In this document: piece by piece, positions 23,101 through 34,443 of the stretch
How positions within the stretch are numbered: position 1 is the first letter of the stretch
Layout of the letters: every line of letters begins with the position of its first letter
Assembly (NCBI RefSeq): GCF_022605165.1
Contig: NC_063074.1
Coordinates: 1,205,501 to 1,269,500 of the forward strand
Length of the DNA: 64,000 nt
Origin: Purpureocillium takamizusanense
Taxonomy: Eukaryota; Ascomycota; Sordariomycetes; Hypocreales; Ophiocordycipitaceae
Direction of reading: 5' to 3'
Translations under genes and position numbers: made by a program
Notes under the pieces: model-generated
The model's input: the letters and a program-made list of their open reading frames with translations, nothing else
Told to the model about the DNA's origin: nothing
Databases searched by the model: none

Positions 23101-23991
23101 ATAGTCGTAGGCAACGACAAGCCTTGTGAGTCGCTCTAGATCGTTTTGTGTCTGTTGGAAATCGAGGAATGCGCGCTTCTCGGTACGCAGCTTCTCCAGC
23201 TTGGGCTCAATCTCATCTTTGAGCAGCTCCCTCAACTCCTGCAACTTGAGCTCCTTCTTAGCCATGGTCTTGAGCGCCTTGTCTCTCCTATCCTCAAACA
23301 TTCGCGTGCCTGCCGCTTCCTCAATCATGGCAAGGATCTCCACTGCCTTCATGTTGAGGACTTTGGTAATTCGGCCTTGCATGATGAGGAAGTTGGGGTT
23401 GTTGATGTTCAGCTGGACGGACTGGAACAAGTTCTGTACCGTCTGCTGCTGTGCACGGTGGCCATTTATGAGGTACTTGGACGTGCCGCCCAGGACGATT
23501 TGGCGTGTGACGCTAATGGTGGCATACTCTTCGAACCCGATCGGCGACGTCTTAGTATCCCGGTTGTCGAACACGATGGTAACGCTGGCTTTTGTGACGC
23601 CAGCCTGTCCGCGCTTATAAATGAGGTCCTACACACGTTAGATCCCACCTGCAGCAAGCTGCGCCGGCTCATCCCTTACCTGTAGGTTCTGCGCTCGAAC
23701 CGTGGACATGTTGGTGATGCCCAGGACGAAGCATATTGAGTCGAGAATGTTGGATTTGCCACTGCCGTTGTGGCCGGTGATGGAGTTGAAGCTCTCGTCC
23801 CTAAAGGGGTTGTCAGTCTGGATGCGGCGCCGGATGCCACTCCCGAGCACGGCTGAGACCCCTCACCATCCTGAGATGACCGTTCGTACGGCGTACGACT
23901 TGAAGCCCTGTGCTAACCGTCAGCGACGCACAAGTTGAGTTTCATGGGCCCCGGTAGGACGCACGTCGATAATCACTTCGATCACCCTCAT
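20194..23991 (-). CDS. SMC2: Condensin subunit SMC2
   Basis: ATPase of the condensin complex, which pairs with SMC4 to compact and segregate mitotic chromosomes. Five exons join in phase: 23991-23965, 23907-23867, 23800-23680, 23628-20540 and 20458-20194. They encode 1180 residues, the usual SMC2 length. Seen are the N-terminal MRVIEVIIDGFKSYA, the Walker A motif GHNGSGKSN (about residues 32-40), two long coiled coils, a hinge around DPVPGFDRSKVKGLVAQL, the ABC signature LSGGQR and the Walker B motif MYILDEVDAALD. The three introns near the 5' end are short. The last intron (20459-20539, 81 bp) interrupts the Arg codon of LSGGQR and is itself stop-free in frame. Residues around the hinge and the tail are SMC2-like rather than SMC1/3/4-like. 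Transcribed divergently from INCENP. Confidence 0.97.
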
Positions 23992-24518
23992 TATGGGCGC
24001 CGGTCGCTGCGTTGGCGGGTTGCAACTTGCGGGCAGAGACTGTAAGGGCCGCGATGCGAGGGTCTGTTGCCCGCTCATCTGGCGACGCGCGACGCCCAAA
24101 GTAAACAAGGCGTGTTTGGTTACTGATAAGGGGCCATATCATCACGTGTGCGCGTCCCTTTTCCCCTTACATAAGTTGAAACTGCATAGTCACGTGAGCG
24201 ACCTGGAAAACGCGACTCTGGCAAGGGCGAGCGATGCCAGTCTGGCTGCCGACGCTAGCCCGATTCGGGCTCAATCAAAACAAGACGTCGTGGAATGAGT
24301 GACTGGCTGCGCCAACGTTTGAAGCTCTCCACTGTCCATCAACAACGCTCCTTGCCTGCGCAGAGGCACATAAATGAACGCGGAGCATACAAGACCCCCA
24401 ACAATCCTCACATACAGCCCGGCAGACGCCCGTATGATATCCTCGAGTTGACCGACATCGTCTTTGTGGTTCGCGACACTTCAGCTGCGGGGTCCTTGAC
24501 CGGTTATTTCCTGCGACC
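23992..24518. promoter_or_regulatory. Divergent promoter between SMC2 and INCENP/Sli15
   Basis: 527 bp separate the two start codons. Visible candidate sites are a forkhead-type GTAAACAA at 24101-24108 and two CACGTG boxes at 24143-24148 and 24191-24196, each within an RTCACGTG context (the consensus bound by Cbf1-like bHLH proteins in yeast). Forkhead factors drive mitotic genes in yeasts. Function here is inferred from motif and position only. Confidence 0.55.
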
Positions 24519-27500
24519 ATGGCCGCCATGAGAGGACCGCGACTGCAGGTCGGCTCCTCGGCCTGGATCGCTGAGGAGCGATCTTCCGCTCTTAAGATCA
24601 CGCAAGCTGAGGTGGAAGAGTTCTCATTCTCGGTACGGAACGAGCTTGACTGGCTCAACGAGCACATGGCTGGCATCTTCAACGAAAACGAAACGTAATT
24701 CGCGCCCCCCTCGCGTGCGTTCGATCCGTGCGGCTAACTCAATACGTCGTATCAGAAACCTTGCGGAAACATTCAAAACGCCTGGAAAGCTGCGCGGGAA
24801 GACACCACGAACGGCCCGCAAGAATCCGGCCGAATCGCGTGTGGTAAGTTATTGGGAACCGGATGTGCGCCTAGACCGGACAGCAGCTGACCTTCTATTT
24901 GCAGCCTCTGTCCGACGTATTCGCGCCGACCCCAAATATCCCTCTCAAAGTCGCCTCTCAAGCCGACCTCAACCAGTCGCCACAAGCTCATGCTCAAGGC
25001 GCTCGATCTTCGCACAGTCCCGTCAAGCAGGCTTCTGCCCGGAAACCCGTCTTCTCGCCCAAACCAACGGCAACTCAAGACTCTGGATACTTTGGCAGCC
25101 AGGACGTTGGCGCTGTCAACATTCACTTGGATTCAGAGCCTGGTGATACCCAGGACGCTTATAATATTGGCGAGTGGCACACAACGACAACTGTGCCAGT
25201 CAGGCGCGAGAGCTCAACGCGGCAGATCGCTCTCGAGTCGCCAGAAAAGACCTTTCAGACTGCTCGGGAGGAGCAGACGACTCGTGTGCTCAGCGATGCG
25301 ACGGCAAAGATCGCCACGCCTCGTGTGGATTTCATGACGGACCAGCTTGCCGAGGACGAGGAGATGGACGTGGTGTCGAGTTCCAACCCTGCTCCTACAC
25401 ATCCCACTGCGAATGCGCGCCAAAATCAGTCTGCCGACGCCGACCCACAGTCAGACGATGCTCGGTCACCGTCGGACGGATCGAGTCCGGTACGGCCCGT
25501 GGTCCGGAAGAGCAGCTTAAATTTTGCGTCCCTGCCCGCAAGAGAGCCGCTCACAGCGGGAAAGAGCATCGGCGGCCGTGTTTCCAGGACAAGCCATTTG
25601 GACCATATTCGAACAAGCTACTATAACAGGCCAACCGGCGGGAAGAGTCTCGGGAACCTCGCAAGACTTGACCATGATGATGATGAGCACCACGACCAGA
25701 TGGATGTCGACGAGGACGTCACAGCCCGCGGCATGAACGAGCAAAGCAACGTCGCCGCAAGCCATACGATGACATACACGCAACGACTGCAAGACCAAAT
25801 AAACCGACTGGGCAAGTCGCAATCCGGCGGCGGCGCGCCACCAAAACAACTTGCAACGGTGCCAGCGACGCAGCCTCAGAAACCTGCTGCAGTTAGATCT
25901 CCATCCCCTGTTCGGAAGACGCCAGTCCAGACGACGCCTGGGGCATTCCCAGTAGATGAGGACGAAGACGACGACGATTGGATCGAGCCACCCGCAACAA
26001 CCACCCAAACCACCGACCTAAGGCCAGCACTGCCAAAGAGCCATTCGGCGGATGTAATGGAAGATATTCAGGGCAAAGAGACAATCGGCCAGCCCGACTT
26101 TCGCGCCCGGACCGGATATCCCGGAGCCCATGGGCACGGCAAGTCAGCATCTGTATCTACCGTCCCGATTATGCACTCGGCTTCGGACCCAGATCTACTG
26201 GCTCTCAAGAAGACTGTCTCGGTCTCGAACCCCACGTTGATGAGCGCGGTCGAGGCCACAAAGGCGGATACACCCTCCAAGTCTCCTTCCCGAACAATGC
26301 GAGAGAGCCCTCTGAAGCAAGTCAAGAACAAGCTCTCCTCGATATTGAAGAGCTCCAGGGGTCTGTTGGCAAGCAGTGCTGCAGTCAGCGCCGAGGGGAA
26401 GTCATTGATGTCCCCCTCCACAGCGCGGCTTGGACTGCATCCTACAATGTCGTCCGAATCTGTCGCCTCCAAGCAAAAGGCGGATCCCCTGAGTCGCCAG
26501 CAGCCAGACGCAAGTCCCACGAAGCCTATCGCCCGGCGTACCAGAGCGTCTACTGAACGGGAGAAGGAGCAGAAGCGTCGGGAAAAAGACGCGAAACGAG
26601 CCGTGGAGCAGAGCGACAAACTTGAGAAGGCGCGCGAAAAGGAGAGGGAAAAGGCATACATCTTCAGCAAGGAACAAGAAAAGCTTGCAGCCATGGAGAA
26701 ACAGATCGCCCTGAAGAAACAAGAGGAGAGAACCCTGCCGAAGAGCACCCCGAAAGCCACGAGAACCAGTCCTAGACGGGCGCCTGCAGTCGAGGAACAG
26801 GAGCAAAAGCCGTCTGACAAAGACGTTGAGATGGAAGATGCCCTACCTGTCGCCCCTGCGCCGGTTGCTTCTCAGTCTGTCGGATCGAGCCAAGGAAATC
26901 GAGCCAAGGAAACAAAGCGACCCATGAAGCCGACCAAGGAGTCCCAGACCAAGGCAAGGCAGGCACCAACTGTAATCAGGGTAAACACTGGCTCTCAGCA
27001 CTCGCAGTACCACCCTTCGAGCAGACTGTCAACTACCCCCCACGAGACTGTGGGTGCTTCCAGTTCGCAGTCTCAGAGCCAGCTTGGGAGTAGAACGAGC
27101 AAGGCCTCGTTGCACGCGAAGCCTTCTTCTCAGAGCCTGCGCGGCACTGCGTCGGTAAGCCGCCCCAAGGTCTTGGACCTGGCAGCCAAGAAGAAGGAGC
27201 AGGATGAACGTGAGGCGCAGCGTCGACGCGATGCCAAGGCAGAGATTGAGCGGAAACGCGCAGCCGCGCAAGAGGAGCAGCGGAAGCAGGAGGAGGCGCG
27301 GCGCCAAGAGGCCGAGCGGCAGAAGCGTCAAGAGCGAGAGTTTGCCGCATCTCAGAATGATGGCAAGACTCCTGCTCAACGAAAAGCGGCCATCGAGAAG
27401 GCGAAGCAGACACGAGCGCCACCCCCTGCGGTACGATCTCAGCTGCATGGGCAGGCCGATGGCGCGGCGGGCCACGACAAGAGGATCTCGACAGCTCCTG

Positions 27501-28448
27501 GCGCAAGGGCCGAGGCGCAGCGACCACAGTCGCGGATGACGGGCAACCTGCAGCGCTCTCAGGATGAGTCAAGCCGCCCCGTCAACGCGGTCCTGACCAA
27601 CGCGGGCAAGACAGCCGTCAAGCGCACCCTGGGCGGCCCAGAGAGGAGCGATGCAAAGCGACGCCGGACCAGCGAGACGTTTGACGAAGAGGCCGACAAG
27701 GATAGGTCACGCAACATCAAAGGCCCTCCCGTGCGACCGTCGGCCGGCTTTAAGAAAGTGAGTGATGGCCCATCCATCGAAGCCCCCGTGCTGTTGAGTC
27801 TGTGTGTTGACCACCTTTGCGCAGGACCTGCCCACCAAGTCCATGTATGGATATACGGCTGCTCCGCCGAGCGCAACCCGCGACCTGTTCAAAGCCACAG
27901 TCACAGCGCAGCACAACAGTCACGTCAAGGCAGCCCACCCCCTGGACATGGCTCAGATATCCAAGGGCGCGATTCCTTTCGCGCCCAACCCCAACCCTGC
28001 TGGCGGCGCATACAAGACACCCGCGCGCCCGGCGGCACCTCATGGAGCCAAGTCGTCTGCCAAGCCAGCGCGGTCATCGCCTCGGTTCCAAAACGGTGAA
28101 TCCATCGAGCTCCCTGAGATCCAGACCGATGACGAGGATGAAGACGAGGACGAGTCACACGGCATGGTGGCGGCGTGGGCCGACTCTCCCGACCTGCGCC
28201 GGGCGCTGATGCATCAGGAGACGCTGGACCCGTCTCACATCTTCGGGCCTCCGGCGCCGCTGAACATGGAAGAGGTCTTCAACAAGAGCAAGGACAGGTG
28301 GCACAAGTTCCGTGCACGCACATCCAGCGCCAACTGGAGCGGCGCCGATCGCTTGACCGAGGATGACATCCGGAAGGACCTGGCTGCGCGCGACAAGTTG
28401 CGGCGCGAGGGCGGCTGGTCCTATGACATGAGCAAGGGATTGCTGTGA
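24519..28448 (+). CDS. SLI15: INCENP/Sli15, chromosomal passenger complex scaffold
   Basis: Scaffold that binds and activates Aurora kinase (Ipl1) and targets it to centromeres and the anaphase spindle. Exons 24519-24694, 24756-24843, 24905-27757 and 27825-28448 join in phase for 1246 residues. The N-terminal 60 or so residues (KITQAEVEEFSFSVRNELDW) are helical, as expected for the Survivin/Borealin-binding region. The middle is disordered, with Ser/Pro-rich and acidic patches, followed by charged Lys/Glu/Arg-rich helical stretches resembling a single alpha-helix. The C-terminus carries the IN-box (Aurora-binding) region: ELPEIQTDDEDEDEDE, then MVAAWADSPDLRRALMHQ, DPSHIFGPPAPLNMEEVF and a basic tail. 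The last intron falls just before DLPTKSMYGY. Sequence outside the two ends is poorly conserved across fungi, so identity rests mainly on the IN-box. Confidence 0.93.
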
Positions 28449-28852
28449 GGTCTTGGGCACTGGCGAGCGGCACAACAGGCGTTATTGCGTAATCGAGGGG
28501 GATGGAAGAGGGCCCGTCTAGGTTTTGGTTTTGGTTCTTAAGGCATGGCATGTGTGTTTTTGTGCATAGGGCTGGTATGGGACATGGTTGCCGGCGTTGG
28601 CTCGCGAAACAGTACATTTCCGCACGTGGACGCTTCAATACGAACAGATTGGCCAGTCGGCTGGCTCGTGTTTGGGTTTGATCAGAAAGGATTACGTGTT
28701 GAGGGGGGCAAAGGCCGTTTACGACCATTCCGTGAGCATGGTGCGATGGCCACCGTCGTCAGCACGAGGCTCTTGCGGCTCGGCTCTCGTCCTCGCTGTT
28801 TGACTTGAGAGGCTGACCGACGTATGGAACGGTGCAACCCCCGCGAGCCTCG
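28449..28852. other. Convergent intergenic region, INCENP / HET protein
   Basis: 404 bp between convergent stop codons, including a T/G-rich stretch near 28515-28565 likely to be the INCENP 3' UTR. No gene seen. Confidence 0.5.
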
Positions 28853-31101
28853 TCAACACAGATGCACCTCCGTCTCCTCGTGGCTTGAAAACCAAGCCTC
28901 CTTTTCGACCCAGAACCACCCTAGCCGACTGAAGCTGCGGCCATTACCGCTCTTCGCCAGCAGCAGGCCCTTGTCCCGGACGAGGGGCAGGCAGTAGACG
29001 ATGTCGACCCCTTCCCGCTCCTCGCGCACGTCGAAGAGCCCGATGCCCACGACGCGGCCACACGGATCGTCAGCCAGCCCCAAGGCCGCTCCGAGTCCGA
29101 GAAGCGGCAATCCTTCGACGTTTATCCGCAGCGCCCGCCTTCTTCCCCTCGGGTACGTCTGGGCGATGTAGTCGTCTACGCTGAGGGCACACTCTCCGTG
29201 CTGCGACACCCGCACGGCGGCTAGGCGACCGATGAGGCGCAGCTCCAGCGCGGGCACGCGAAGCTTGTCCGGCCCGCACCGCTCGTCGTCGTCGTCGTCG
29301 TCTTCGCGCGTCCACCGTGCTGAGCCCGCACACGCGGGTCGTGCCCTCGCATATGCCGGGTCCCTGAAGCGCGCCATGTTCGGGGGCGTAGCGCTCTCAT
29401 GCGAAACGGGGCCCTCGACGGCGGCCCACGACCACGACGGGGCGCGCACAACGCGCGAGTCTCGGGCGGCGCCCGCGAGCCGCGTGGGCTTGGGCCGCGT
29501 GGTCACGAGCCTTGCGTTCCGAGACACCTCGAGGTGGTAGCACGGCTTCCAGAGCAGGCCGCGCAGCATGTCGCACTCCCAGATCCCGGCCAGGTAGCGT
29601 GAGTCGAGAGCCCGCGCGGCCCGCTGGGCGATGGCGGCGATGGCGGCGAAGATGTCGTGCGGGTCGGACAGGCGGCACGCCGTGTATACGTATAAGAAGT
29701 CGTACCACTTGCGCAGGGTGGCCTCGCGCCTGTCGCGCAGCTCGTCAGGATGCGCAGAAGACGAGAGAGTCAACGGCGGCGGCGGCTGGTCAAAGGCGAA
29801 CCGCGCCGCCGGCCGATCTGCGATGAGCCCGTTCTCGTAGATGCGCAGGGTCTCGCATTCGAAGAAGAGCTGCTCTGTGCCAAACATGACGGCGCGTCGA
29901 CAGCAAGTCCTCTCCTGGCAGCACCACGCCCGGGTCACGACGGGGCCGAGGTCGGTAGAACGAGGCAGACTGACCATGACGACGCCGCCGTTGGAAGAAT
30001 CCGCGTCCGAGGCCGGGGTGCCGCCCACAGGAAGCCGGCATGGTGACGGGGCCCCCGCTTGTGACGAGTCCACGAAGTTGTCGATGTAGCCGTTTCTTGC
30101 GTCTGCGGAGCGTCCGGCGACGACGGTCAGGGTGGCGTTGCCGTATACCTGCGCCATCTTCCTAGACTCCCTTGTCCAGTCTTGTTCGTCGCCTTGGATG
30201 ATGCACAGCGCGTCGATCCATATGTATCGTATGCCCAGTGCCCGAGCGAGGGACACCGTGTCCTGGTGCGCCTGTGCCAGATCCGACTCCGCGATGCATT
30301 GGGTCATGCACGCAAACGTCTTGGGAGTCAGGGTCAGGATGTCGTCGGCCGTCACACCCCAGCAGTAGGACAAGGCCATGTACGGTTCGCACATGCCCTG
30401 GCCCGAGACGAGCCGCAGGGCTGATGGCCCGTCCGGACTCCGGACGTCAATGACCCGCGTAGGCATGGGGGCATTGTCATTGCCGGCCCGGCACTTGGGA
30501 TGCTCTTCGCGACAGGTGCGCAGCCACCCCTGGATTATGCTGTCGCGCAGCTCCGGATTCTAGACGGCCGTGCTGCGTCGTCCCAAGAGTCGGAACGTGG
30601 ATGGTTGTCCAGGCAGTCTTTTTGGACGCTCCTGGTCGTCAGCCTTTTGTGATCAAGGGATCACGGACGTGGCGCAGGTTGTGGGAGCCCACATTGCGTC
30701 TATAAAGGAAGCCGCACGTACTCGTAAACCTCGAGCCTCGCCGACACGCTGAATCTCGGATTGGACTCCTCCTCCGGCTCGCCACCCGATGCAACTTGGT
30801 TGGGCTTCCCACAGGAGATTTCAATATACGCCCCGGCTCTGCCGCGGGTGTGGAAGTGGCCGCCCATCAGCCACATTGTGGGAGTCCACCTCTCGCCTTC
30901 ATCCCAGGCAGACTCATTTCGCAGCAGCTTTCCTAACCGGTCCTTGTTGGTGATTTTGAGAAGCGAGGCCCAGCACAAGGAACAGAAGGGACAGCCGGCA
31001 TCCGCGCTCTGCTTCAAGTCGACGAGGTTGCGGTGGAAGGGGATGGGTCGGTCGTAGAAGTCGTGCAGGGTCAGGCCGGCACAGCGGCCGCAGAAGGCCA
31101 T
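28853..31101 (-). CDS. HET-domain (heterokaryon incompatibility) protein
   Basis: Fungal HET-domain proteins trigger cell death or act in non-self recognition after hyphal fusion; many have no assigned partner. The best model is exon 31101-30718 and exon 30559-28853, giving 696 residues. The N-terminus has paired cysteines (FCGRC and CPFCSLC) seen in many HET proteins. The HET domain shows MALSYCWG, then ALGIRYIWIDALCIIQGD, KMAQVYGNATLTVVA and RAWCCQERTCCRRAVMFG. The start at 31101 is the first ATG; the frame further upstream opens only at a TTG. The donor of the single intron is uncertain because two in-phase GT sites (30717 and 30729) exist. An acidic run, EDDDDDDER, is encoded by a CGT/GTC repeat near 29286-29307. 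No neighbouring partner gene, such as a NACHT/NLR protein, is present. Domain identity is firm, biological role unknown. Confidence 0.88.
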
Positions 31102-31992
31102 GCTGCGTGACGGGTGGTGGGATAGATGGCAGGACAAGAGGGGGAAGTCAGCTGGTCTGGAGAAGGCAATCTGTCATCTATTCCCTATCGTGAACAAGCA
31201 CCCTCTGCGTGCGGTGCAAGATGCTGGCCTCAAGAGGCCCTTGAGAAGCATCTCGAGCCATGGGAGACTGAGGGGTCGCTAGACAGGCAATACGTACGCA
31301 GTCAGGGTGCGGGATGCTCGTACAGGTAGCACAGGCTGAGCAATTGCCCGAGGAACTCACACCAGAGCATCCGGCTCCTTTTGTACCTCAAATTGAGGCG
31401 GATTGTACGAACGTCTGTCAATGCCCGTTTTGAAAGGGCGTGTGTGAAGGGAGGGGCTCTGGAGTCTAGAGGCGCGGGCGTCACGAGGAAAGGGTTTTCC
31501 GTATTATCGCAAACAAGCGCGGAAGAGGCTCTGAGTGCTTGACGGGGCGCGAGGGCGGGAGCTGAGCCTGGCCTTTGCTCTACAATGCACACTTTGTGCG
31601 ATAAGCTGTGAGCGAATGTCGGAATAGTACTACTAATAAGTGATAATGTCGTCCCGCGCAGTGGAGAAAAGTATTCGAGTCACAGACTCTCAGCCCCAAG
31701 TGAAGCAAAAGGTACGTACTTCGTACCGCCAGGCTAATCCAGAGTTGCCCCATCAGACTTTTCCTGATTCGCACAAGCGGCCGACGAGGCAGGGGCGACC
31801 ACTGCAGACCCGAAAAAAAGTTCTCGGAGCGCAGTTCCTGCCTTTTCTGTTGCAACAACTCCTCCTCCATCTTCCAGCTTTCTCTCTCTCTCCCTTTCCG
31901 TTTCCGTGTTTCCCAGCACGCCTCTGATACCCCCCCTTTCATCTTTGACTCGCTCGCCATACTTCGCGCTTTCCATCGAAAGAAAGCCCGTC
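31102..31992. promoter_or_regulatory. Divergent promoter region, HET protein / MSS116
   Basis: 891 bp between divergent starts. The MSS116 side ends in a pyrimidine-rich leader around 31840-31950 (runs of CTCTCT and CCTTTCC), typical of fungal 5' UTRs. No other gene was recognised. Confidence 0.5.
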
Positions 31993-33961
31993 ATGTTCAG
32001 ACATGGCCTCCGCCGCTGCGCCGGCCTGGCGAGCGCCGCGTCGGCGTCGATGCTCCCGCGCAGTCGCGCCCTCGCGCCTGTCGCGCGACAGGGCATCGCA
32101 TCTCTCGGCCGCTCCAGTGTGCCTCTGAAGAGTATTGCACAGTGTGCGCGCATGTACAGCAGCGAGGTGACCGCCGAGGACTCCTCGGTGGTCGATGCCG
32201 CCGCCGCCGCCACCCCCGAGGAGGCGACCCAGTTCGCCCATCTCGAACAGCTCGGCGTCCACCGCAACTTGCTAAAGGCCATCACCGATGACATGGGATA
32301 CGAAGACATGACCCCCGTGCAGGCAAAGACGATCAACCCCGCCCTCAAGGGCACCGACATGTAAGGGTCTCTCCCATCCCCCTCACACCCACCAACCTTC
32401 GCTAAACCATGGCTGCAGTGTTGCACAGGCCAAGACCGGTACTGGCAAGACACTTGCCTTTTTGTTGCCGTTGCTTCAGCGCATGCTTGTGGAGGATCCG
32501 TCGCTGGCCTCGAGACAGGCGATGCGGCACGCCCGCTCCGACGATATCCGCGGCATCGTTTTGTCCCCGACTCGCGAACTCGCCGAGCAAATCGCCACTG
32601 AAGCCAGGCGTCTCGTGCGACACACCGGGCTCGTCGTTCAGTCCGCTGTCGGAGGAACCCGCAAGGCCGACATGCTCCGTCAGACGCAGCGCCAGGGCTG
32701 CCATCTGCTTGTTGCCACTCCCGGCCGCCTCAATGACCTGCTGCAAGACCCTGCCTCTGGTATTGACGCCCCAAACCTGGCTGCTCTCGTACTCGACGAG
32801 GCCGACCGTATGCTCGACGTCGGCTTTGAGGCGGAGCTGCAAGAGATCATGAGGTGCCTCCCGAACAAGGACGAAAAGGTCCGCCAAACCATGCTGGTCT
32901 CCGCCACCATCCCCGACAACGTCATCCGCCTGGCCCGCTCAATGGTCCGACCGCAAGACTTCCAGTTCGTGCAGACGATTGCCGAGAATGAGTCCCTTAC
33001 CCACGCACGAGTACCGCAGCATATCGTGGCCGTCTCTTCGTGGGCCAACATCTTCCCCAGTCTGTTCGAGCTCATCGACCGCGAGTCCGCCAAGAGTCAA
33101 CAAGATCGAAGCTTGAAGCCTTTCAAGGCGATTGTATACTTCAACACCACCGCGCTCGTCGAACTCGGCGGCGAACTCGGCTTCTACCGAAGGCGCAGTG
33201 ACTTGATGCAGATCCCAACCTTCTCCATCCACTCTGGGCTCACTCAGAACCAGCGGACCAAGGCCGCCGACCTGTTTCGCCGGGCCCGAACTGGTGTCAT
33301 CTTTTCTTCCGATGTCACTGCCCGCGGTATGGACTTCCCTGATGTCACGCACGTCATTCAGATTGACGCCCCGCGCGACCGCGAGTCCTACATCCATCGA
33401 CTGGGCCGTACCGGGAGACAGAACAAAGAGGGTGAGGGCTGGCTCCTGATGCCACCCATGTCGCTTAGCAGTGCGAGGAGGCTCCTGAAGGGACTCCCAC
33501 TCCAGCAGAACAAGTCACTCGAGAGCGCAGCGGTCGATATCGCATCCGGGGATCTCCCCCAGGGTCATCGCGAAATGCTCGATCTCGCAAACTCTATTAA
33601 GAAGCACATCTTGGGAGGAGCTTACAAGTCCATCTTTGGTGGCGGTCAACACAGCAACAAGGATGAACTTGTCGATGATTTGAATCTCTGGGCGACTATG
33701 GGCTGGGGCTGGGCTGAGCCGCCGGCCGTCAGCTCGACCTGGGCGCGCGGTCTGGGCCTGGCCAGGTCTAACTTGAATATTCAAGACGGCATGGCTCGAC
33801 GCGACTCCGGCAATGATCGGGGTGACCGCCGAGGCCCTGGGCGTTTCAACTCCCGTTCTTCAGATGACAGGCGGTCGTCGGATCCGTTCGTCGAGATGGG
33901 ACGCCACGTACGGCGCGACGGCCCCGGCTCGGGCCGCGGCTCTGGGCGTAGCCAGTGGTAA
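31993..33961 (+). CDS. MSS116: Mitochondrial DEAD-box RNA helicase Mss116
   Basis: ATP-dependent RNA helicase that chaperones folding and splicing of mitochondrial group I/II introns. Exons 31993-32360 and 32419-33961 join in phase for 636 residues. The Arg/Ala/Ser-rich, acid-poor N-terminus (MFRHGLRRCAGLASAASASM) is a typical mitochondrial presequence. The motifs appear in order: Q motif MTPVQAKTI, I AKTGTGKT, Ia PTRELAEQ, Ib TPGRL, II LDEADRMLD, III SAT, IV IVYF, V ARGMDFPDV and VI HRLGRTGR. A basic C-terminal tail rich in Arg, Gly, Ser and Asp follows, as in Mss116 and CYT-19. The 58-bp intron sits just before the Walker A motif. The start is the first ATG that gives a presequence; the frame extends upstream into the CT-rich leader. 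Confidence 0.95.
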
Positions 33962-34443
33962 AGCCAAGTGCTGAAGCCTCGCTCTCCGCACGCGAGGACG
34001 CCGCATCCCCATCCTTGCCGATGACGTGCATGAAAGCAACTTTGTCTTTTTAGACAGCGTTAGTCCTTTCATCATGTATCAGGGCGATGTCATGAATATG
34101 TGTGTGTGGAAAAGCGTGTAAGATACCAAACATCGAACCAGGGGCCTGGAATTTTGTGTACAGTAGAAAGGGGGGCTTCAGGGACGGACGGGCATCACGT
34201 CAGAGGCGTTTTGGAACCAACTCTCCCAAATAATGGACCTTGTATAAAAACCTGTGTATCTGATTGTAATATTCTCATGCTGATCATCGAGGCCCAATTG
34301 TCCGAGCCAACTACGGCAGCTCTGCCGCATGCGCTGCATCCCAAAACGCCATGCATTGCCATGTTTTTGCCCGTCATCCGACCACCTCACTTACCACAAG
34401 ACGTTGCCCCATGGGTCAACGGCCACTGCGTGACGCGTGCCCC
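33962..34443. other. Convergent intergenic region, MSS116 / PEX7
   Basis: 482 bp between convergent stops with AT-richer DNA (34060-34340), suitable for both 3' UTRs. Nothing else seen. Confidence 0.5.

Noticed and set aside
24695..24755. GTTCGATCC, resembling a tRNA B-box
   Set aside because: It lies inside the first INCENP intron, with no A-box at the right distance and no cloverleaf.
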